From: Macrostomum hystrix
Taxonomy: Eukaryota; Platyhelminthes; Macrostomidae
NCBI GenBank assembly: GCA_950097015.1
Contig: CATNEN010000001.1
Span: 15,679,001-15,743,000, forward strand
Reading direction: 5' to 3'
DNA: 64,000 nucleotides
Below the pieces are notes generated by a model. It saw only the letters and a program-made list of their open reading frames with translations, searched no databases and was not told the DNA's origin. Shown one piece after another: positions 10,769 through 20,133 of this stretch. Position 1 is the first letter of the stretch. Every line of letters starts with the position of its first letter. The translations under genes were made by a program, and so were the position numbers.

Positions 10769-13714
10769 ATGGCGACGAGACTTCCATACCCAGCGGAGTT
10801 TCAACCCGTACCAGGAGAGCCTCCTGTGCCATGGGCAAGGTGGATTTCGACATTCAACAACTTCCTGGTAGCCGAAGATCTCGGAGAGGCATCAGACGGT
10901 CGTAAAAAGGCGATTCTTCTGCACCTGCTTGGTGAGGAGGGACGCCGCCGAGCTGCCAACGTCGATGCAACAAAGTCACTTCAGGAGACCCAAGAGCTAC
11001 TGAAGGACATCTTCAGCTCGCCGAGAAGCGTCATAGCAAAGCGCTTCGCCTTTCGGCAGCGAGCCCAGCACGACGGCGAGAGCATCAGCGACTACGTGAT
11101 GGCCTTGAGAGAACTGGCAACAACCTGCAACTTCGGCACGTTCCACGACGAAATGATCCGAGATCAGCTCGTGGAAAAAACCTGTGTACCTCGCATCAGG
11201 GAGCGACTTCTGATGGAGGAGGACAGCCTTACGCTGGCAGACGCCATGAAGATTGCTGGAAGAATCGAAGCAGCAATCAAGGATGCCAAGCAGGTCAGCA
11301 GCCAAGAGCTTCAGGTGAAAGCGGTGAACAAGAGACCAACTGCTCGTCCCATCAAGAGAATTGCAACGCCGAGTTCGAAGTGCACCCGATGCGGAGGCAA
11401 TCACGAGAACAAGAGCGAATGCAAGGCGATGGGGCAAAAGTGCAGACGATGCGGCAAGACGAACCATTTCGCGAAAATGTGCCGCATGAAAACGGTCTCT
11501 GCGATCGACACCAAAGAGACCGTAGAGTCCAGCCTGACAGTCCTGGCCGTGAACAACAGGAGCATCGACAACTTATTCTGTGACTGCCACTTGGACGGGC
11601 AGACGATCCGACTACAGATCGACTGTGGTGCTGCCGTCTCGTTGCTCAACGCGGAGACGTTCAAGAAGTCCTTCGCTAGGCACCCGCTGATTCCGACGAG
11701 CACAAGACTGGAGGCATACGGCGGATTTGCGATCAAGACCATCGGCAAAGTCGAACTTCCAGTGACGTTCAACGACATCAGAACAGAAGCCACATTCTAC
11801 GTCGCCGACAAAGGAGCGAACATCCTGGGCCGCGACCTGTTTCAGGCCCTCGGATTCAGAATCTTCCAAGGCGACAACAGAGTGATGAGTATCAGCGAGA
11901 CTACGATCGAGCGCGACTTTCCCGGAATCTTCGATGGCCTGGGCCGGTCCAAGAGCTTCATTCATCGGACAAAAATCGACGCCTCGGTCAAGCCAGTGTC
12001 TCAGCCAATGCGAAAGCTGCCGATTGGCCTGAAGGACGAAGTGACATCAGAGATCAGCCAGATGGAGCAGCAAGGTATCATTGAGAAGGTCGACGCGTCC
12101 GAGTGGGTCAGCAACGTGGTCGTGACGCGCAAGAAGGAGTCCAACAAGGTTCGCCTCTGCGTGGATCTGCGGCAGGTCAACAAGGCGGTGATCGCAGACC
12201 GCTATCCGGTACCGTCAATCGAGGACCTATCAGCCAGTATCAACGGGTCGAAGTGCTTCAGCAAGCTGGATCTGCGTCAGGGCTACCAGCAGATTCCGCT
12301 GCATCCAGACTCTCGAGGACTGACGTGCTTCATCACTGATGTCGGCCTGTACCAGTTTACCGTGGTGCCATTCGGGCTATCCAGCTCCGGAGCTGCCTTC
12401 CAGCGAGCCCTGCAGACGGTGCTTCGAGGAGCTCCAGGCGCCATCAACATTGTGGACGACATCCTGGTGCACGGCAAGGACGAGACTGAGCACGACAAGA
12501 ACCTCCGAGAAGTCCTAGGGCGGATCCATCGCGAAGGCTTCACACTCAATCGAGATAAGTGCAAATTCCGGCAGGTGAGCGTGGATTTTTTCGGATTGGT
12601 CATCTCTTCAGACGGCATCAAACCGACCAAGTCCAACGTCGACGCAATTCTAAGAATTCCTGAGCCAACAACGGTCGCGCAAATTCAATCGTTCCTCGGC
12701 GCAGTGAACTTTTTGCACAAGTTCATACCGCATTACTCAGCGATCGCAGAGCCTCTGAGACAACTACTCAAAAAGGACGCGGACTGGCACTGGGGTGAGC
12801 GAGAACGTACAGCCTTCCACAAACTCAAGTCAGCCGTAACCAGCAGCCCAGTGCTAGCTCATTTTGACTGCCAAGCTGAGACGTATGTCACCTGTGACGC
12901 AAGTCTAGACGGACTGGGGGCGGTACTCAGCCAAGTACAAAATGGAAAAGAGGTGCCAATCGCGTTCGCATCGAGAGCACTCAGCCCAGCGGAAAAGCGA
13001 TACTCAGCCGGAGAGCGAGAAGCCCTGGCCTGTGTATGGAGCATCGAACGCTGGCACTACTATCTATACGGCAGACGAGTAACGCTGCGTACCGACCACA
13101 AGGCCCTGACGACTCTGCTCGACTCGAAAGGCATGGGGCACAGGCCTCTGCGCATTCATCGATGGGTCGAGAGACTTCGCGGCTACGATGTCCGGTTCGA
13201 GCACATCCCTGGCGCTGAAAACAAGTGCGCGGACATGTTGTCCAGATGGGCCACGACGGAGCGCGTTCCAGCCGAGGAGACCGACGAGGAGGGCTACGTC
13301 TACGCATTCGTCAATTCGAAGACAGCGCTGACGGCAGACGCACTGGCAACGGCGACCAAGGAGGACGAAGTGCTGCAGGCGGTTCTGCGGTACATCTCGG
13401 GCGGCTGGCCAACGAAGGTGGACAGCTCTCTGAAGCCGTACTTCAACGTCCGGGACGAGCTTTTCTGCTGGAACAACGGTCAGTGCCTCGGTCGTGGTGA
13501 ACGCGCGATCATCCCGACGAGCCTACGACTTCAAGTCATCGAGGAGGCCCACGAAGGGCATCCAGGCGTCGTTCGGTCAAAGCAGCGGTGCCGCGACACG
13601 GTCTGGTTTCCCGGAATCGACCGGCAGGTGGAGGACTACGTCAAGAACTGCACGGCCTGCACTCTGGCGGAGAAAACCGGCAAGCCCCAACAGACGATCA
13701 TGACACCAGTCTAG
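10769..13714 (+). CDS. Ty3/gypsy Gag-Pol polyprotein, first part up to an in-frame TAG
   Basis: I chose the ATG at 10769, directly after the LTR; an upstream in-frame Met lies inside the LTR. Domains in order are a retrotransposon gag region, two CCHC knuckles (about 11382-11494), a protease with a DCG box (about 11620), RT with the IVDD box (about 12450), RNase H starting at the CDASLDG motif (about 12890), and an integrase H2C2 zinc finger (about 13550-13670). The frame ends in TAG at 13712 but the same frame stays open beyond it into the integrase core, so the stop splits the integrase. The element is otherwise well preserved. Confidence 0.92.
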   Translation: MATRLPYPAEFQPVPGEPPVPWARWISTFNNFLVAEDLGEASDGRKKAILLHLLGEEGRRRAANVDATKSLQETQELLKDIFSSPRSVIAKRFAFRQRAQHDGESISDYVMALRELATTCNFGTFHDEMIRDQLVEKTCVPRIRERLLMEEDSLTLADAMKIAGRIEAAIKDAKQVSSQELQVKAVNKRPTARPIKRIATPSSKCTRCGGNHENKSECKAMGQKCRRCGKTNHFAKMCRMKTVSAIDTKETVESSLTVLAVNNRSIDNLFCDCHLDGQTIRLQIDCGAAVSLLNAETFKKSFARHPLIPTSTRLEAYGGFAIKTIGKVELPVTFNDIRTEATFYVADKGANILGRDLFQALGFRIFQGDNRVMSISETTIERDFPGIFDGLGRSKSFIHRTKIDASVKPVSQPMRKLPIGLKDEVTSEISQMEQQGIIEKVDASEWVSNVVVTRKKESNKVRLCVDLRQVNKAVIADRYPVPSIEDLSASINGSKCFSKLDLRQGYQQIPLHPDSRGLTCFITDVGLYQFTVVPFGLSSSGAAFQRALQTVLRGAPGAINIVDDILVHGKDETEHDKNLREVLGRIHREGFTLNRDKCKFRQVSVDFFGLVISSDGIKPTKSNVDAILRIPEPTTVAQIQSFLGAVNFLHKFIPHYSAIAEPLRQLLKKDADWHWGERERTAFHKLKSAVTSSPVLAHFDCQAETYVTCDASLDGLGAVLSQVQNGKEVPIAFASRALSPAEKRYSAGEREALACVWSIERWHYYLYGRRVTLRTDHKALTTLLDSKGMGHRPLRIHRWVERLRGYDVRFEHIPGAENKCADMLSRWATTERVPAEETDEEGYVYAFVNSKTALTADALATATKEDEVLQAVLRYISGGWPTKVDSSLKPYFNVRDELFCWNNGQCLGRGERAIIPTSLRLQVIEEAHEGHPGVVRSKQRCRDTVWFPGIDRQVEDYVKNCTACTLAEKTGKPQQTIMTPV

Positions 13715-14692
13715 TGGCCGGCAGGTCCATGGGACAAGATCGAAATTGACATCTTCGGCGAGATCGCTGCGGCTCCACGGCATCAGCGGTTCCTACTGGT
13801 GACCCACGACCTATACAGCAAGTGGCCGGAGATCGCAGCCATGGAAACCGTCACTTCTGCCAACATCATCAAGACGCTCCGGAAGTTATTCGGCCGGTGG
13901 GGAGTACCGAAGATGCTGATCAGCGACAACGGACCCCAGTTCGTCAGCGACGAGTTCGAAGAGTTCCTGCGAGCCGAGGGCATCAAGCACAGCCGAGCGA
14001 GCCGGTACTACCCGCAAGGCAACGGCGGAGTCGAGCGATTAAACCGCAGTCTGAAGGAAGGCCTGGCAGCGAACCTGAGGGCGGGAGCGAAGTTTGAGGA
14101 CGCCATCGACCTGGTGCTCAAGACCTACAGGACCAGCCAGCACGCTCTTACCGGGCTGACTCCAGCCGAGCTGATGATCGGGCGCAAGCTGCGGTCCGGA
14201 CTGCGACTGCTCAGACCGACTCAAGAACAACTGCCGAGCGACGACGACCTGCGCGACAGCATCGCACAGAGGCAAGCCAAGAACGCCGACTACACCAACA
14301 AGCGAAGGCGAGCCCGAGACTCAGCATTCGAGGCCGGAGACTGGGTCTGGCGGCAGGTGCTGCACCGGGCGCACAAGCTGGCAACCCGACTAAAGGAGCC
14401 GCTCAAGATCGCCTCCCGAGCAGGGCGCAACACCGTCGTGCTGTCCGACGGTACAAAGTGGCACGCGAGTCGCTTGGTCAAGTGCAATGACTCGTCGGCA
14501 TGCAGCGACGCAGCTGACCGAGCGGACGAGCGGTTCGAGACGCCCCTGCTGCCTGAGCCGGGGGCCAGGGCGGCGACGGCGCCGCCACCACCGCCCGGCG
14601 ACCTGACACCCGAGGCGGCGCCCCGAAGGTCGACTCGAATTCGACGGCAACCGGCGCGTTACCCTCTTCCAGAAGGAGGGAGAATGTTGTGA
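13715..14692 (+). CDS. Gypsy integrase core and C-terminus, downstream of the TAG
   Basis: This continues the preceding frame after the stop. It holds the integrase catalytic residues: Asp in IEIDIFGE, Asp in ISDNGPQF and Glu in GGVERLNR. A proline- and arginine-rich tail follows. The final stop TGA lies eight bases inside the 3' LTR, so the 3' LTR supplies the terminator of pol. Without readthrough of the TAG this domain would not be made as part of the polyprotein. Confidence 0.88.
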   Translation, partial: WPAGPWDKIEIDIFGEIAAAPRHQRFLLVTHDLYSKWPEIAAMETVTSANIIKTLRKLFGRWGVPKMLISDNGPQFVSDEFEEFLRAEGIKHSRASRYYPQGNGGVERLNRSLKEGLAANLRAGAKFEDAIDLVLKTYRTSQHALTGLTPAELMIGRKLRSGLRLLRPTQEQLPSDDDLRDSIAQRQAKNADYTNKRRRARDSAFEAGDWVWRQVLHRAHKLATRLKEPLKIASRAGRNTVVLSDGTKWHASRLVKCNDSSACSDAADRADERFETPLLPEPGARAATAPPPPPGDLTPEAAPRRSTRIRRQPARYPLPEGGRML

Positions 14693-14934
14693 TTGACAAT
14701 GCTTGCGCATATGCTTGAAAACTGACAATGAACTATTGACCATATTGAATGCGTGCGTGGGCGCATACTGCACTCAGGCTAGAGTGAGTAGGATTGCGTA
14801 TTGATTTGTCAACGTGCATTATTAAGCAACGTGCAAGTAGGAGATGAACTCTATAAATATAATGTGAGCGAGACTTGTGTCTCTGAGCGTGAAACTTCAA
14901 TTAACAAAACTCTTGTGTCAATTAGAACACAACA
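14685..14934 (+). repeat. Gypsy 3' LTR (250 bp)
   Basis: This copy is identical to 10518-10767 and is followed directly by the CCGCC target duplication. Confidence 0.95.
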
Positions 14935-16866
14935 CCGCCGCCAGAACGATGGGCTGTGCAGCGCCGGCGTCGCACTCGAGCGGGACGAGGTGGGCAACGG
15001 ATCGGCAGACCTCGTGGCCAGAAGCGGTGCGGATGGTGACGTACCGGATGATGCCAGCGGGATCCGGGTGCAGTTGGAGGATGCGGCACAGCTTCCATGT
15101 CGCTCTGGGCGTCGGTTCGGCAAGGTGAATGTCGACGTAAAGACCGCCTATGACGCGCTCGAGCTCAGTGCGGTAAAGGCCGGAGTCACCGGAGCTTAGA
15201 GCATCGTGGCAGATCTTGTGGAGGACTGCTAAAAGTATCCAGGGGCTGGGAGATGCCCCCATGACAATTCGATTGAAGCGCCAGACCTCGTAATTGCCCT
15301 GAAGGAGCGGTTTGGTGATGTCCTTTGGGTGGATGATGCGGAGGGCGTCGCGGTGTGGCTTGTGGACGCCGATCTGATAAAAGGCAGCCTTTAGATCAGA
15401 TGAAATGGCAAAACGGTGGGAACGGTGCACTAGAAGAACCTGGAGCATGGAGGTCAGAATGTTGGGTCCGGTGTCCAGGAGGTCATTAAGCGCAGTCCCA
15501 GCCAGAGAAGTCTTGGCGGAGGCGTCGACGACGGGGCGGATCTTGGTTGTGCTTGAGCTCTCCTTAAAGACCGGGAAATGTGGCAGGACATGGACGACTG
15601 GGCCGGCTGGCTGGTCGGTGGTAACGAGTTCTAGGACTCCTTCGTCTTTGCGCTTCTCGAATTCTGCGTAATAGGCCTCGCGTTCGGGAAGACTGAGACG
15701 GCGGTGAGTGGCTTGAGCGCGACCGAAGGCCTGGCCGAAATTGGAAGGCAGAAGCTCTGCACCAGGCTTGAATGGCAGGTCCACGAAGATGCGACCCTCC
15801 GGGTCGCGGCTGGCGTTGGCGAGGAGGCGTCGGGAGGCGTCATCTTGCATGCAGGGCTTTCCGGCGTCTTTGTCGATGCCCAGAGCTTCGAGATTCGACA
15901 TGCTGTCGAGTAGCTGTTCGAGACGGAGTCTGTTGTCGTTGAGATAGGTGTTAGCGACTAGTGCCTGAGACGAGCCTAGGAGGCCGTTGACGCGGCTGTT
16001 CGTTGTGCCTAGGGAGCCGTTGAGGATGGCACCGAATGGTGTCAGGTAGGCCGTGAGCGTTGGGCGCAGCGCCAGAGCAGGAACCGCGGGGCCGATGAGT
16101 AGTTGGTTGACGTCGCCGCCGAGGATGAGATCAAGAGAAACGTCCCTGTCGTGAGCGGGCGGCAGGTTGCAGACGCCGTTGGGTACGCTCTTGAGGGTGT
16201 TAATGACGTCCTTTGGGAGGTTGACAGCAGGCATGTAGATTGGAGCTGCCAGCTGTTCGGAGGCGAGGGCGGTGATTGGCCAGCGGCGGCCGTCTGGAGC
16301 CTGGAGGTCAAAACTCACGAGGTCTGCTGTGACTTGACGTCTGGACTCCGCGTGGAAGGTGGAGGTGGCTAGAGTGAGCCTTTTGGCGGCCTTGAGGCCA
16401 AGCTTGCGTGCGACGGCACCGTCAATGTGCGAATATGAGCAGCCCGAGTCGAGTAGAATGTTACAATCGACCGAGCGGCCATCCTTGGGATTGATGGCTT
16501 TCGCTTGGAAGGTGGCCATGATAGTCGGAGTGAGGCCTCCGTCGACTGAAGCAGAGACGAGGGAGTTGGCCGTCTCTTTAGATTCAGCGTCTGCACTGGC
16601 GTTGAGATGAGCGTTAGAGCGGGGATAAGTCGAGGGGCGCCCAGAACCACCGAAGTTGGCTCCATGAAGCGTCGTGTGGTGTGGAGCATTGCACTCGCGG
16701 CAACGTCGACTGTCACGGCAGTCCTTAGTGTGATGAGCATGGAGGCAGTTGCGACATAAGTTCTTTTCCCGTATAAACTTGAGGCGAGCGTCGGGATTGC
16801 GGACCTTGTCGCAACGGGTGGCAGCATGGTCCGAGCTTTCGCAGTAGAGGCAGGGACGGCTGGGTT
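14935..16866 (-). pseudogene. BEL/Pao zinc knuckles, protease and RT with a large in-frame deletion
   Basis: Read leftward, the frame carries three zinc knuckles (from about 16860), a protease with a DSG box (about 16460), and RT with the SDLKAAFYQ motif. It breaks off right after GLYVD in the RT active site (about 15145). The next residues, beginning IHLAEPTPRA, belong to the DUF5641-type C-terminal domain. Compared with the element at 2.4-7.1 kb, about 800 residues covering RT thumb, RNase H and integrase are absent, yet the frame is kept. The left end continues across the gypsy insertion at 10517. The element cannot supply its own RT or integrase. Confidence 0.85.
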
Positions 16867-18021
16867 TGTAGAGCCGTTGTCCAGCAGTGGGAGTGGTGGA
16901 GGGTCGGTGCGAGAAGTGAAGCTGGTACGAGGCGCAGGGCCGGTGCGATTTGTGGGACCAACTCGAGGAGTGTTCGGTACCGATGGACGGATATTGCTGG
17001 AGTTACGAGTAGGCGGCGCTCGGGAGTTATCGCTACCCAGGAGACTGGCAGAGGCGTATGGTGCGACGGGCGTGGTGATTGATGCGGCTCTAAGCGTCTT
17101 GACCTTGCAGTCGAGGTGACCTTGGAGCTGATCCATGGTCGGTATCAGAGGTTGCCCGTTGGTGGCGCGGATATTTCGGATCTCACTCTGGAGCTCGAAT
17201 GGGAGGCGGCTCCATAGGGCATAGACGTAACCGTCGAGGGTACGTACAGGTTCTCCGAGGCGAAGGAGCTGGCCAGTAGCGAGACGGAGGGCGTCGGTGA
17301 AGGCCTCCAGCTCGTCAAGGTCGGAGGCGGAGCCACAGTGGAGTGTGAGAAGGCGTTGGAAGGAGGCGTTCAGTTGCTCCTGATCGTCGGCGTAGTTGGC
17401 CTGGAGGACGCGGCATGCCTCTTTATAGGCGCCAGGCTGACAGGCATCGAGAGCACCCAGTTTTCTCAAAGCAGGGCCGGAGAGTAGACCACGAAGGGCC
17501 TCGAACTTGTCGACTTCGTGTAGGCTGGAGCGGTCGACGCGGTACAGGAATGACTGCCAGAAGCCTGGGAAAGCGGCAGGGTCCGTGCCGTCGAACGTCT
17601 GTACGTTTACGTTCTTGAGAATAGTTGAGCTGATGAGGCCAGCCGGGTCGTGTTCCGTACGTGTGGAATGAGAGACAGGCGTCGAAGCAGGATGGGCAGT
17701 ATTGGAGGCGCACTGCTGCATGAACTGCTGATTTTGCTGGACGATTTGCTGCATCATCGCCTGGTTTTGTTGTTGCTGTTGCTGCTGTTGCTGCATGAAG
17801 CCCAATAATAATCCTAGCATCTGAGTCATGCAGTCTGTAGTTGCTGCGAGATTCGTAGGCGAGGCGCCCGCTGTCGATGGACCATTGGCTTCGGTTGGTG
17901 GTTGTGTCGTGGCGGAGGCAGAGGCAGCAGCAGAGATGGCAATCGGTTGGAGGCCTGTGGCTTGATCCTGTGGCTGGATCTGGTCGTCTGTTGAGTCTGT
18001 CATGGATCGCGTGTTAACCAT
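16867..18021 (-). CDS. BEL/Pao gag
   Basis: The frame starts with MVNTRSMTDS at 18021, 23 bases inside the 5' LTR boundary. It has a Gln-rich stretch (about 17755-17795) and a DUF1759-like gag core with the FDGTDPAAFPGFWQSF motif, then a Ser/Thr/Pro-rich linker. The zinc knuckles lie in the -1 frame. The change of frame must occur in the linker, and a heptamer of form XXXYYYZ (AAACCCA, minus strand 16867-16861) sits exactly where -1 slippage would enter the knuckle frame. A simple one-base indel would look the same. The zero frame happens to stay open to 16369. Confidence 0.8.
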
Positions 18022-18043
18022 GTTGACGCTCTGCTACCAATTT

Positions 18044-18354
18044 TGTCGTTTTGACAATCAACTAAGTTAGTATAGTTTGGTAGATATATAGTTTATTTGG
18101 TGGCAGTGGAAGCAAAGGTAAGGCAGATAGAAAGGAAACTTGGACACCCTTGAGGGGTGCGAAACTAATAGAACCTGTAACTGAGAGGAGGTCTTGAACA
18201 TAGACATAAAAGTTGTAGACGCAAAGTAAGAGGCCACAGACATAAATAAGGTTAGCTGCAACTAATGCGTTAAGGGAGACTAAAAGTACATGAAAACGTA
18301 AGACGAAGGCGAAGGTCTAAAAGAGGCAAAGAATTGGAGGATTATCATCCGACA
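18044..18354 (-). repeat. BEL/Pao 5' LTR (311 bp)
   Basis: This is the partner of 9843-10153 with two observed differences. It starts TG and ends CA, and the minus-strand gag start follows it. Confidence 0.92.
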
Positions 18355-18786
18355 CCTGCACCACTCCCCAACTGAATAAAATCTAGATTCTCGATCAAAC
18401 AATGAGCGTCATAGACAATTCCAAAGTTGGCGATTCGCTCCAACTCTGTGCTCCCATTCGATACACTAAACTCCTTGAACATGTACGCCCAAAAGTTACT
18501 GATCAGAGCCACATCTGCATCATGCCTGTCAACGTTAGCATGAGCTGCATCCGCACCTCCCTTTGTCTTGAATTGAAATGTCATATGGAAACCGCTCTTA
18601 AGACTGCACACTAACCAGAGACGAACATCCATTTTAGGTGAATGTCAGTGTTTGACCAGGACCAAGATTAGTTTCATTCTGATTTTCCTGACTGGGAACT
18701 CTTACTTGAGTCGCTTTGATTGTGCTATCATCACTCAAAATAGGCTTGTTAATTTTGTAGAAAACTGGTGTCAGCGGGTCGTTCAT
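18355..18786 (-). pseudogene. PLV-like major capsid protein relic, N-terminal part
   Basis: A Met at 18786 opens a frame (MNDPLTPVFYKINKPIL) that reads to a stop near 18634. The following segment in another frame contains an FWAYMFKEFSV region and ELERIANFGIVYD, patterns like the first jelly-roll of polinton-like-virus capsid proteins. The frame then runs into the BEL/Pao LTR. At least one frame break plus the 8.5-kb insertion make it a pseudogene. The family assignment is from memory of motif patterns and needs a profile or structure comparison. Confidence 0.45.
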
Positions 18787-18814
18787 TTTTTTAAACTAAA
18801 AAATAAAATAAGAA
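18787..18814. promoter_or_regulatory. Possible bidirectional promoter between divergent virus-like genes
   Basis: Only 28 very AT-rich bases separate the start codon of the capsid-like frame (minus) and that of the coiled-coil ORF (plus). Such head-to-head packing suggests a compact shared promoter, but no defined box can be named. Confidence 0.3.
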
Positions 18815-19099
18815 ATGAGGAAAAAAAAGACGCACCAAATATCTGAATTGGAGAAGCTAGCACAAGCAGAAAAGAGAGTTACCGGGCTAATCAATAAGGA
18901 GCAACAATCCTACAATGAGTTTGTCCAAGCAGCCACAGAGTTTCATAAACCCGGGTATGGAGAAGCTAAGAAAAATATTGATCAAGTCAAAGAAACTATT
19001 GATGACATACAGAAAACCCAGGTGCAAAAAGCTTTGGACAAAATTCCAGAAGCACCGCAGAAGCACAACAATCTGCAGAATCGCATCAATCACAACTAA
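18815..19099 (+). CDS. Coiled-coil protein next to the capsid relic (N-terminal part)
   Basis: The 94-residue frame starts with a basic tract and is dominated by Glu, Lys and Gln in heptad-like spacing over residues 10-80, indicating a coiled coil. It starts 28 bp from the divergent capsid-like frame. The next frame (open from 19006, -1 relative to this one) overlaps its end and has no ATG near its start, so the two may be halves of one protein separated by a frameshift. Coiled-coil proteins of this layout occur beside capsid genes in polinton-like elements; this is an inference from context. No enzymatic motif is visible. Confidence 0.5.
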   Translation: MRKKKTHQISELEKLAQAEKRVTGLINKEQQSYNEFVQAATEFHKPGYGEAKKNIDQVKETIDDIQKTQVQKALDKIPEAPQKHNNLQNRINHN

Positions 19100-19662
19100 A
19101 AGTGACAGATAACATTTTTGGACCAGTAGAACGTGTAGAACATGATGGGAAAAATGTATTTGGAATAAGTATGTGGAGAAAAAACATTTATAATGAACCG
19201 GTGCAATATTATATCGACATAAACAAGAATTATATTTCTGTTGTCAAAGGCTCAGAAACTAAGAGCATAATTTTCACAAAAACATTACTAAATTTTATGA
19301 CTAAGAACCAAGAGAAAATTTCGGACAAGCAGCTAAAGAACTATAGAGATCTAGTGAGTTTTGCTCTTGCTAGAGAGATAGAAATATTAAAGGTCCCACA
19401 AGTTCAGAAAATAATGCATGACAACGGTGTCATCCTGACTAGATTCAAAAAGTACAAGCATTTTAAACAATGGTTTGGTTTGCCAGATCAAGAAGATACC
19501 ATAAAATATCTAGAACAGCAACCGCCACAGCAGCAACCGCCACAGCAGCAACAAACATTCAAACCCGAAGACATACTCTGGCAACTGGAAAATGCATTTC
19601 GGACAACCCCAACTGTGAGGACTCATGCAAATGGAGGGTGCCATGTAAAGATCAATAATTAG
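19006..19662 (+). CDS. Unknown virus-like protein with a Gln/Pro-rich segment (possible C-terminal half of the preceding ORF)
   Basis: The frame opens after the stop at 19003-19005 and ends in TAG at 19660. No ATG begins it; the first GTG is at 19102. A globular region from about 19110 to 19490 contains an IFGPVE motif and a YYIDINKNYISVVKG hairpin-like segment. A Pro/Gln repeat (19516-19555) and a short C-terminal tail follow. The overlap of about 90 bases with the coiled-coil ORF suggests one original gene with a frameshift. The function is not recognised. The link to a polinton-like virus rests on position beside the capsid relic and on overall layout. Confidence 0.45.
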   Translation, partial: HTENPGAKSFGQNSRSTAEAQQSAESHQSQLKVTDNIFGPVERVEHDGKNVFGISMWRKNIYNEPVQYYIDINKNYISVVKGSETKSIIFTKTLLNFMTKNQEKISDKQLKNYRDLVSFALAREIEILKVPQVQKIMHDNGVILTRFKKYKHFKQWFGLPDQEDTIKYLEQQPPQQQPPQQQQTFKPEDILWQLENAFRTTPTVRTHANGGCHVKINN

Positions 19663-20133
19663 ATCTGGCTAACCAATCAGAGAGAGTTTTGTTCTAACAT
19701 TTCTAATCCACCCACTGGGCTACTTGTTGTGGATTGGCTGGTGATTGCCTTAGCTTTTACGTTCTTTCTTTATGTACAGTGTGGGGTGTCAGAGTCGAGT
19801 GTGGTGCGACTTGATATGCAATCTGTTTTCGACACACTTCAATAATAGGACACAAAAAGATCTTAAATGTACAGTGTAATTGGGAAGCCTGTGCGGCGTG
19901 TGGCTAACGTGGCTAAAAATAGAGGGTTTCAAGTCAGCCAATAGCAGTAAACTGTATTCAACTAAAGTGATTTCATTAAACTGCCAGTGCAAGCCCCAAC
20001 CTAGTGCGACTTTTCAGTAATCACAAACAGCTAAAGCCTCATGACGCTCACCAATGAAGCCTTACACGATTTTAACTGGGGTTGGGGGTGGCCCTAAGCT
20101 GGTATTCATTTTTGCCGAAGCTGAAACGGGCTT
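19663..20133. other. Unassigned spacer
   Basis: I see no gene or repeat copy here. It lies between the virus-like ORFs and the left end of the long-TIR element. Confidence 0.5.

Larger units (their letters stand above)
10518..14934 (+). mobile_element. Ty3/gypsy retrotransposon, nearly intact and recent
   Basis: The element is 4417 bp long with 250-bp LTRs that I found no difference between, and a perfect CCGCC duplication at 10513-10517 and 14935-14939. It carries one gag-pol frame interrupted by a single in-frame TAG at 13712-13714. The purine tract AGAAGGAGGGAGAA at 14671-14684 touches the 3' LTR and is the likely polypurine tract. Its insertion is younger than that of the surrounding BEL/Pao element. 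Confidence 0.95.
9843..18354 (-). mobile_element. BEL/Pao retrotransposon, itself split by a gypsy insertion
   Basis: Two 311-bp direct repeats (TGTCG...CCGACA) bound the element and differ at two positions that I could find. Flanking pentamers are CCTTC on the left and CCTGC on the right, an almost perfect target duplication. Coding runs leftward: gag, zinc knuckles, protease, RT, then a C-terminal domain. A gypsy element of opposite orientation (10518-14934) sits inside, and the interval 10154-10517 is the remaining 3' internal piece. The element lies within the capsid-like relic. Confidence 0.9.
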
